This document shows positions 56,306-64,000 of a stretch of DNA of 64,000 bases, one piece after another. This stretch comes from Eretmocerus hayati. Lineage: Eukaryota > Arthropoda > Insecta > Hymenoptera > Aphelinidae. How positions within the stretch are numbered: the stretch's first letter is position 1; each line of letters begins with the position of its first letter. A model generated the notes under the pieces. It saw only the letters and a program-made list of their open reading frames with translations, was not told the DNA's origin and searched no databases. The stretch spans positions 54,972,954-55,036,953 of the forward strand of contig CM056742.1 in NCBI GenBank assembly GCA_029851415.1. Direction: 5' to 3'. Position numbers and translations under genes: made by a program.

Positions 56306-57587
56306 CTAAGTGCTTGACGTCGGCTCATTCACAATTGTATTCAACGGTAGACTAGCCTGAAAGCTTCCAAAATCAGATTCATAAACATTGTGAATCTTAA
56401 TAACAGAAAATGTAACATGAGTAATGATGTAATCATCATCAAGCTTCGTTCTCAGAACGACATCCCAAATGGAGAGTAAGAATTCTGAAAATTGGAGCTC
56501 ATTGTGAGTTGTAAGCACATGCGATCATGTCATGTTGGTTCTTAGTAGCTCCTCAATTACTCAAATTTCTGTTATTTAGTTGCAACAATTTGCACCAATT
56601 TTCGCACTGCTGATCCAACCTGTGCACAGTTTCTGAGGTTTTCTTGGCTATTGTCGATAATATGCCATAATCGAATTCTCGATGGGATCTGTTGTCGATG
56701 GTACTGGGCGGATTCTCTATGGCTCATCGGTAGCCCATGCTATGTTTGATGGTCGTTTAATGTGACCTAGAAGGGAATGGTGATGTCGCTGCGCGTTTTT
56801 TCTTGGGACGATCATCGTCTGTTATTGAATACCATAGCGAGCACCTCGAACAGTAGGGTAAAACATGGATTCTGGGCCATGAATCGTATCAGAAAAAATT
56901 CTTGACCGATTGACTTGATTCAAAGGGGATTCTCGTCATTCTTGCTTTCTCTGGAGAGGAAGGTTTGTTTTCGTGACAACAAATTCTTGGTTTATTTTCC
57001 ATTCAATCGCTTATTTTCTCCAACAAAATTCCTTTCATTTAGAAAATGCTTAAACCATTTCCTTCCTCTCGTCAAAATATATCTATTGCAGGTCACGATC
57101 TTCCTCCCTGAATCATTCCAAACCTATCAGAGACTCATCATGTTGGCCCTTTGTCCGTGTGTAGTTGTGTGTTGTTTTTTCCCCGCCACGCGTTCTTTTC
57201 TACACTCAACCTGATCAGATTTTGCTCTTCTACAAGATGCAGAGAATGATTCAAGATCAGGCCAGTGATTTGGCATCTCTCTCCTCCCAGCCCTATCCAA
57301 AGAAGAAGCACTTGCGATCGCCCGAATCTCCTGTCTTGATACTGAAATATCTCTCTCGACCAGGGTCTCAAGGAGATTGAAGTCACCTAGACCATGGTTT
57401 TTTCGATAAAAGGACCCCGCACCCAGAGTTAGGATTTTGGGTTGCGGTTGAATTTTTTAAGGGAAAAATATATTGTGAAGCGAAAAGTTCTGATCAAAAA
57501 CTTGAATAAACCCAAAGCCAGATAATGGACCATTTTCTGCAATTGATTGATCAAATATCGAAAAATGGAAGGCAATGAGGTTATCTA
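56306..57587. other. No recognisable gene
   Basis: Only the dispersed repeat copy below is supported; open frames are short and without motifs. Confidence 0.35.
56955..57125 (+). repeat. Dispersed repeat, copy 2
   Basis: Same-orientation diverged copy of 4850-5035, sharing AGGTTTGTTTTCGTGACA at the left and CATTCCAAACC at the right. Confidence 0.5.
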
Positions 57588-60571
57588 CAAGAACAACATC
57601 ACCACGTGTTTGATATACTGCGGCGTTCGAATTCAGGCAGTGAGAATGTTATTCGAATAGTTTCATGTAGAACGTGCATGTTCAGAATATCGAGATGATT
57701 GATTTGAAAATCTTGCAAGAAATGAGCTGGGCAATGTAAGCAAAGGGAAACAGCCTTACCGAGTATCCACGATGACATCGCATTCATAGCGGCGAGAAAT
57801 CGTGACCGAATCAACGCTCGTCATGGGCAGCAGCAGAAAGCGAGTTGGAGGACTTGAAAGATGACGATATTATTCATTTTTATGGATATTTCGAGCTCGC
57901 TGAGCACGAATATGCTACCAGCCAGCCTCAGAATTTGATTGCGGGGTGTAGGAGAGGGATGACGTAGATCGAATTGGAAGGGTTGGGGAATGTTGCTTTC
58001 TCGGGTATTTCGAGGTCGGTGAACACGAGTTTGGCATCAACAGCCTGTAAATACAATTGCGTGAGCGGGTGCGAGGGTGTAGGTGCGCGATGACCTATAT
58101 CGAGTTGTAAGAGTCGAGATATGATGTTTTGTAGGTATTTAGAGGTCGCTGAACACGAATCTGGCATCAGGCAGTGTCCACGTCTAGTTGCGTAGGTGAA
58201 GGTGCGATTTTGCTAGAGACTTTACCGCGTGGTAAATGATCACACGATCACTCGATCTTCACAATTTAGGTTTGACTCTTTCCCCAGTCAATGTATTTTC
58301 GAATCACACTCCTTGTTTGATTCTCTTCACTAAATCACGCTATATGACGAAGCTATTTCATAAGAAGAAAACAAGTTTGGCGAATCTGCACTCAAAAAGT
58401 ATGCATGTAGGTCTATACTCTCCGGGGGTCCGATGAAGATCGACTCATATCCCTATTTTTTGGAGCATCAAGCTAGGTAATCAAGAAACATCTTTGAGAC
58501 AAGATATTCCAAAACGAGGATCCCCTCGGAGTTCGTGGCCATGACAACTTTTGATCAGTTCGCCGAGATCTCTCGTTCGAGCCCATTATTATCAATGATT
58601 ACCAAAAGCCAATCTCCTATGGTTTATGGCCGGGTGCTTCTCGGGAACGCGTGAATTTGCAAGTATGCACCCCATAAAAACCCCGGCTTCCCAGCTTCGC
58701 TAATCATAGTTCGCGTACGCGAACCGAAAAATTTTCACGTAGGCGGGCGATATTCTTTCGTGTGCGTGAGATTTCGCAGGTATGCGCCCCCGGATTTTTC
58801 CGCGAACGCAGTGGAAGGTATCGTTCGCGTAAGCGAAAATATTCAAACTTGGGCACCGTAAATGGGGTCGCGTAGTCGAACTATCCTTTCGTATACGAGA
58901 ATTTACTAGTATGCGCCCCATAGAAACCTTGGCTCACGTGAATTCGATGATTCTCGCGTACACAAAGAAAGATATTGTTCGCGTACGTGAAAATGTTCGA
59001 GCTTGGGTACTGCGAATAGCTTCGCGTGAGCGAACAGGAACATTTTCGCGTGGGAGAAGGGTATTTTTCTCGCGTGCGCGAGGACTTCCAAGTATGCTCC
59101 CTATGGAAACTCTGGTAACAAAAACCGGAAAATTCTCGCGTACGAGGACAAAGGTATCGTTCGCGTAAGCGAAAGTGTTCATGCATGGACACCGGGAAAT
59201 TCTCGAGTACAAGAGAATTTGTAAGTATGGGCCTCATGGAAACCTTGGCTACATCGCTTCGCATACGAAAACTTGAAAATTTTCGCGTACGCGAAGGGTT
59301 TTATTCTCGCGTACGCAATAATTCACAAGTGTGTGCCCCATGGGAACCTCGACTTACGTCGCGAACCGAAAAATGTGCCGGTACCCGAAGAAAAGTATCG
59401 TTTGCATATGCGCAAGTGTTCAAGCATGGGCACCGGCGAAATTTCCGCGTACGCGAGAATTTGCAAGTATGCGCCAAATGGAAACCTTGGTTCACGGAAA
59501 CCGGGATATTTTTGCGTACACAAAGGCACGTATCGTTCGCGTACGCTATAATATTCAATCGTGGGCACCGAAAATAGCGTCGCGTACGCGAACCGGAAAA
59601 TTTTCATGTACGCGAAGAATATCTTTCTCGCGTACGCGAGATATCTGAAGCATGTGCTCCATGGGAACCTTGGTAACAGAAACAGGAACATTCTCGCGTA
59701 CGAAAAGAAGATATCGTTCGCGTACGCGAAAGTGTTCAAGGATAGGCACCGAGAAATCGTCGCGGTCGCGAGAATTTGCAAGTATGCGCCCCGCGAGGGC
59801 CTTGGCTTACGGAAACCGGAATATCTTCGCAAAACATGATGCCATTCAAACCTTTCTTGGTAATTTCTGATGCCAAATTAGTGTTCGACAACCTCGGGAT
59901 ACTCTGAAAAGGATGTTCTGTGAGTTGCAAAGCTCAATCCTGAACGAATCGCGCCTCAAACCACGCAATCAGACGTAGACTGTGGCTGATGCCAGATTCG
60001 TGTTCAGCGACCTCAAAATACCTATAATACACCATTTCTCGACTCTTCCAACTCGATATAGGCCATCGCGCACCTAAACCCTCGCACCCTCCCCCGCATT
60101 CGTATTTAGAGGCTGGTTGATGCCAGACTCGTGTCCAGCGACGTCGGAATACCCTTAAAAGTACCATTTCCCAACTCTTCCAACTCAATCTACGTCATGT
60201 CTCTTCTACACCTCGCAATCAAGTTCAGAGGCTAGCTGATAGCATGTTCGTGTTTAGCGACCTCGAAATACCTATTAAAATGAATAATATTGTCATCTCT
60301 CAAGTTCTCAAACTCGCTTTCTGCGGCTGCCCATGACGAGCGTTGATTCGGTCACGATTTCTCGCCGCTATGAATGCGATGTCATCGTGGATACTCGGTA
60401 AGGCTGTTTATCTTTGCTTACATTGCCCAGCTCATTTCTTGCAAGATTTTCAAATTAATCATCTCGATATTCTGAAGAATATGCGCGTTCTACATAAAAA
60501 TATTCAAAAAAAGTTCTCACTGCCTGATATCGAACGCCGCAGTATATCAAGCATGTGGTGTTGTTGCTCGT
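57588..60571. mobile_element. 3.0-kb foldback element
   Basis: The outer arms, 57588 to about 58200 and about 59957-60571, are inverse copies (pairs sum to about 118157). The arms themselves are built of two to three diverged units of about 120 bp marked by GG(T/C)ATTT(C/A)GAGGTCG(C/G)TGAACACGA. The centre is a palindromic CpG-rich array (58690-59835). The right arm borders the LINE that starts near 60572. No protein frame; the superfamily is not known. Confidence 0.75.
58690..59835. repeat. Palindromic TTCGCGTACGCGAA array
   Basis: Units of roughly 120-185 bp alternate a TTCGCGTACGCGAA-type palindrome, GTTCAAGCATGGGCACCG, and GAATTTGCAAGTATGCGCCCCATGGAAACC. More than fifteen copies or near-copies of the 14-bp palindrome occur. 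Open frames on both strands across the array share the same Arg/Ser-rich pattern because the repeat is nearly self-complementary; they are not genes. It is not a CRISPR: unit lengths vary and the spacers are themselves repeated. Confidence 0.8.
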
Positions 60572-60879
60572 GTGTCTTCGTCGTCAAACTGGTCTGCCCG
60601 GTGAGTAATATCGGCTGCACTATTCTATCGCTCCTGCTTTGTACTCTGTGTTTCTGCATATTTTGGCCTGTGGGCCGTATCTGCAGGGTATCACTGCGTG
60701 CGCAAGCAGGGTATCACTGCGTGCGCAATGCAGTCTTGAATCATGGCGAGTGTTATCTCGGTGATCATGGTCCAGACTGCAATACTCTGCTGAGAATTAT
60801 ATTTGGTATCTATCAAGAGGTTAACTGCAAATAGCCTGCTGGTGATCTTTACGCGGGATTTGCACATCAGAGGTGGCCA
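60572..60879 (+). promoter_or_regulatory. Probable 5' UTR of the LINE
   Basis: The sequence between the foldback arm and the LINE ORF1. It contains a tandem duplication of GGTATCACTGCGTGCGCAA (near 60688-60726), which may be a promoter repeat as in some LINE 5' ends. The exact 5' end of the element was not located. Confidence 0.45.
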
Positions 60880-62223
60880 ATGAGCAACGAGAATTTAGTG
60901 ATGGATACCGGTCAGCATACAGATACAGGTCAGGGTACCAGTCACAGTGCAAGTCACACACGTGCCACTGGCAACGCTGTTGACTCCCGTAAGCGACCGC
61001 TCGACGATATATGTGAACTCACAGTGGGCACACCGCCCCCCGCCAAGCAAGCGAAGCAGATGACATCTCCCTCGCCTCGAGATCTAACAGCTGATGAAGT
61101 AAGCCAACTCGCATTTTCAGTCAAAGAGCACCGGGACAAACTGCTTGAATATTTTAGTCGTGTGAAAGATGTCGAAATGAAAAAGACAATGCGCACTGCG
61201 GTCTTAGAGATGTTTGATGCCTATTCTAGAATGTCCAGTGCTTATCGTAGTAGTGTAGTGGTTAATGACTTCGCTTCTGAATGTAAAGTAGCTATCAATC
61301 AAGTATCAGCCAATATTCAACGCGTTACAGAAAAAATTTGCACGATCGAAGGAGAGATGCCAACCAACTCTTCGAGGGCGTATTCTGGGGTTTTGAAACA
61401 CAATCTAGCGAACTTTGTCGGCAAAGAACCCGCCAATAAGGTGTCACTTGCTCGCGGTAAATCTTTTAGTATCAAAAAGCCAGCCGAACGTATCATAATT
61501 GGCCCCACAGAATCAGCCAAACCGCGTTATCCAACTTCAGTGAGTACGAAAGTGGCACTGCAAGCGAACATCAACCCAGTTACGTCTAAAATCCGTATAG
61601 ATCGAGTGAGTTATGGTCCAGATAGTTCTGTTATTCTTGAAGGTGAAGGTTTCCAGTCTCCGAGCTTTCAGAATAATCCCAAATTAGTTGAAATCGGGTT
61701 AGAATTCAAAGACGATCGGAAAATGAATCCGCGACTCGTAGTTCATGATGTCCCCGCTAACCTGTCTGGAGATGAAATTAAAGAGAGTATCGTTCAGCAA
61801 AATCTGCCCAGTGCGTCGTTAAATGATGTGAAAATAGTTCACCTTTTCCCAGTACGTGACCAAAAACAATCCAGATCGTGTGTTATTGAGACCTCGCCCG
61901 AAAATCGATTGGCACTCCTAAACAGGCAAAAAATCAGTATCAGTTGGTATATATGCCGCATCGCAGATCACATTAACATTGTACAGTGCTTTAAATGCTC
62001 CAGGTTTGGATATTATGCACAAAATTGCGTGAACAAAGAATGCTGTGGGCATTGTGCTGGTGAGCATTTGAGTAAAAATTGCCAATCCAGGAATGTGATG
62101 AAGTGTATTAACTGTTATGATGCTAAAATCGCAAATCACGCTCACGGGTCTACTGATAGAGGAAAATGTTCTATTCTGCGTAGAAGAATTGAGCGTAAAA
62201 TGACGTTTATTAACTATGGCTAG
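60880..62223 (+). CDS. LINE ORF1 protein, zinc-knuckle type
   Basis: The 447-residue frame starts at the first ATG after the 5' region and is unbroken. Residues 1-70 are polar and Ser/Thr-rich; about 70-170 are helical and charged. About 285-345 hold a conserved fold shared with the fragment at 9690-10305 (RLVVHDVPANLS...). Three CCHC-like knuckles begin at Cys370 (CFKCSRFGYYAQNC, CCGHCAGEHLSKNC, CINC...HGSTDRGKC). ORF1 proteins of I/Jockey-type LINEs bind element RNA and form cytoplasmic RNPs. The stop codon overlaps the ATG of ORF2 by 8 bases (ATGGCTAG, 62216-62223), which suggests translational coupling. No decay is visible in this frame. Confidence 0.85.
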   Translation: MSNENLVMDTGQHTDTGQGTSHSASHTRATGNAVDSRKRPLDDICELTVGTPPPAKQAKQMTSPSPRDLTADEVSQLAFSVKEHRDKLLEYFSRVKDVEMKKTMRTAVLEMFDAYSRMSSAYRSSVVVNDFASECKVAINQVSANIQRVTEKICTIEGEMPTNSSRAYSGVLKHNLANFVGKEPANKVSLARGKSFSIKKPAERIIIGPTESAKPRYPTSVSTKVALQANINPVTSKIRIDRVSYGPDSSVILEGEGFQSPSFQNNPKLVEIGLEFKDDRKMNPRLVVHDVPANLSGDEIKESIVQQNLPSASLNDVKIVHLFPVRDQKQSRSCVIETSPENRLALLNRQKISISWYICRIADHINIVQCFKCSRFGYYAQNCVNKECCGHCAGEHLSKNCQSRNVMKCINCYDAKIANHAHGSTDRGKCSILRRRIERKMTFINYG

Positions 62224-64000
62224 CAATGAGTGCATGCTCAGGATAGGCCATATTAATACCCAGTCACTCGATCCGCATTTCTCCGATATTTCCTCGATCA
62301 TTAGCTCATACTGTCTTCATGTCTTAGCAATTAGCGAGTCTTGGCTCAAGCCTGGACTTAGCTCGAAACTGTATGAAATTCAGAATTTCAATCTCTTACG
62401 CCATGATCGTCTCTTTAAGTGAGGAGGCGGAGTAGCTGTCTACATTCACTCGTCTATTCAAGCGAGAGTTATTGAGTACTCTCCACAAAGTGATTCGAGA
62501 CCTGAATATATGCTAATCAGCGTACACACCGGATCGAACGTGATACTCTTGTGTGCCATCTATAGCCCCTGTGGGCATTGGTCAGAAGTAGAGGAAGCGC
62601 TCCTAAATTGCAATCACTCTTATGATCATCTTATCTTAACAGGGGACCTCAATATTGACTGGAGTAGTGATCATTCTCGTCAAAAAAATTTAGCTGTCTG
62701 TTTTAGAACTTTTGGCCTTGAAGTGTTACCGTATGGAACTACACACCATGTCGGCAAAGGTTCAACCATTGACTATCTGTGCACATCTGACGTCTCAAAA
62801 GTGAGATCGTACGAGCAATTTCATCACCCTGAGATCTCAGAACATGATCTGATTGTCGCCGAGTTCTCTTTTAGGATCTTGAAGGCCTGCCCAAAGCCTA
62901 TACGGTGCAGAGATTTCCGGAATTTCAACGCGGACTTGTTTCAAAGAGATCTCAAGACGATTGATTGGGGTCCAATCCATCTTTTACATAATATTGATGA
63001 CAAAGTACAGTTCTTCTCAGATAATCTTATTGCTCTTTACGACAAACATGCCCCGTATATATCTTTCGTCCCAAAATCGAAGAGAATGCCATGGTCCAAT
63101 CAATACATTGAGGAGTTAAAAATATCTCGTAATCGAGCATGGGGGAAATTTAGGAAAACTAGGCACCCCTCTGATAAGGCTGTGTATCGGAAATTGAGGA
63201 ATGATGTTCAAATTGCCAACAGGAATGCTAAATCAGAGTATTATAGGTCCAAAATCCGGATGGCTAGAGGCTCCGCTGAACTTTGGAAATGTGTTGATGA
63301 ACTTGGATTAAAATCACGATCTAAGGGTACTAACCTCGAGCCAACTGACATTGGAGGTCTGAATAAGTTCTTTGCCGGTGACCCAAGTCCCACACCTTTG
63401 AGAGATGAAAGACCAACAGTTCGTATTTCACCCGACAATCGTTTCTTTTTTAAGTATGTGGAACCAGACGATGTCATTGAGGCAGTTCGCTCTAGTCGCT
63501 CTAATGCAAAAGGTCCCGATGATATTCCGATAAGATTCGTGAAGGAAAACCTCCCAACGCTCCTGCCCATACTGATTCACATCTTCGACTGTTCACTGCA
63601 AACCGGAAAATTTCCTACACAGTGGAAACAATTCATTACTCGGTCCATCCCTAAGTGCTCCACTCCGAAAGATTTCGGTGACTGGAGACCTATTAACGTA
63701 GGTAGTGCAGTATCAAAAATTCTAGAGTCCATCGCACTCAAGCAAATTAATGACTATGTAACAGAGAATGAGCTTCTGGATCCCCATCAATCTGGATTCA
63801 AAAAAAATCACAGTACACATACAGCACTTATAAAGATTACGGATGATATACGAGAAGCTATCGACAATGAAATGGTCACTCTCTTGGTGGGTATCGACTT
63901 CTCCCAAGCGTTTGATATGTTGAACATAAGTCGACTGATAGACAAGCTAAGGAATCTTGGCTTTTCGGGCACTGCTTGTGGCTGGGTTCATTCATTCCTC
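62216..64000 (+). pseudogene. LINE ORF2, endonuclease-RT, partial
   Basis: The frame begins MASNECMLRIGHINTQSL and runs to the window edge with a single stop, TGA at 62420-62422. There the family has Arg before GGGVAVYI, so a CGA-to-TGA change is likely. The apurinic endonuclease motifs are present in order: HINTQSL, AISESWL, TGDLNIDW (about 62640), GSTIDYL (about 62765) and SEHDLIV (about 62840). Then come the reverse-transcriptase entry (KGPDDIPIRFVKE, about 63510) and motif A, GIDFSQAFDML (about 63894). Motif C and the 3' end lie beyond 64000. The gene would nick target DNA and copy the element RNA there. Apart from the one stop it looks young. Placement in the I/Jockey group is inferred from the ORF1 knuckles and the endonuclease type. 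Confidence 0.85.

Noticed and set aside
58690..59835. CRISPR-like palindromic repeat array
   Set aside because: Spacing is irregular, the intervening sequences are themselves repeated, the context is a eukaryotic foldback element and there are no cas genes.
58881..59839. Overlapping open frames on both strands, up to 169 codons
   Set aside because: They arise from a nearly self-complementary CpG-rich tandem array. The peptides repeat the same Arg/Ser-rich phrase in several frames and have no family features.

Overview
The window looks like repeat-dominated nuclear DNA from an animal, probably an arthropod. The evidence is a six-exon gene with GT-AG introns, non-LTR retrotransposons with zinc-knuckle ORF1s, a Helitron, a copia relic, a Tigger/pogo derivative, a tRNA-headed SINE and many inverted-repeat elements. 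No host gene could be named and the species cannot be determined. Nothing bacterial, organellar or free-viral was seen. Similarity statements rest on reading the sequence and recalling family motifs; no search was run.

Layout. 1-5.4 kb: mostly featureless, with a G-rich degenerate tandem repeat (2128-2520) and one exon-like open frame (3446-3867). 5.46-6.70 kb: a terminal-inverted-repeat element with a TATA duplication. 7.6-10.3 kb: a broken minus-strand LINE interrupted by a foldback element. 10.3-13.2 kb: a dead Helitron. 15.4-29.25 kb: a decayed minus-strand coding sequence cut in two by a 12.3-kb DNA transposon (15795-28108). That transposon has matching 14-bp ends, a 3-bp GTA target duplication, GGACGTCC-rich subterminal repeats, a single-exon Tnp2/EnSpm-like transposase and a six-exon DUF4806-like gene. 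Between its two genes lies a long palindrome holding further nested elements.

29.8-37.6 kb: degenerate tandem repeats, a TTAA-flanked MITE inside an older repeat, an almost perfect 1.1-kb palindrome, copia pol remains and an unidentified 127-codon frame. 38.1-45.3 kb: a 7.2-kb inverted-repeat element with TA duplication whose centre is a 16-unit, 211-bp satellite with a six-unit higher-order repeat. 47.6-47.9 kb: a SINE with a 13-bp target duplication. 49.9-50.5 kb: a LINE 3' fragment. 52.6-56.3 kb: a 3.7-kb long-TIR element holding a tRNA-like sequence and an internally deleted Tigger. 57.6-60.6 kb: another foldback with a palindromic array at its centre. 60.6-64.0 kb: the 5' part of a nearly intact I/Jockey-type LINE, running off the window.

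Taken together, most genes here serve mobile elements rather than a host pathway. The clearest functional unit is the 12.3-kb transposon, whose transposase, accessory protein, ends and subterminal sites fit one CACTA/EnSpm-like system. Its insertion point can be read to the base because the interrupted reading frame resumes across one copy of the GTA duplication.
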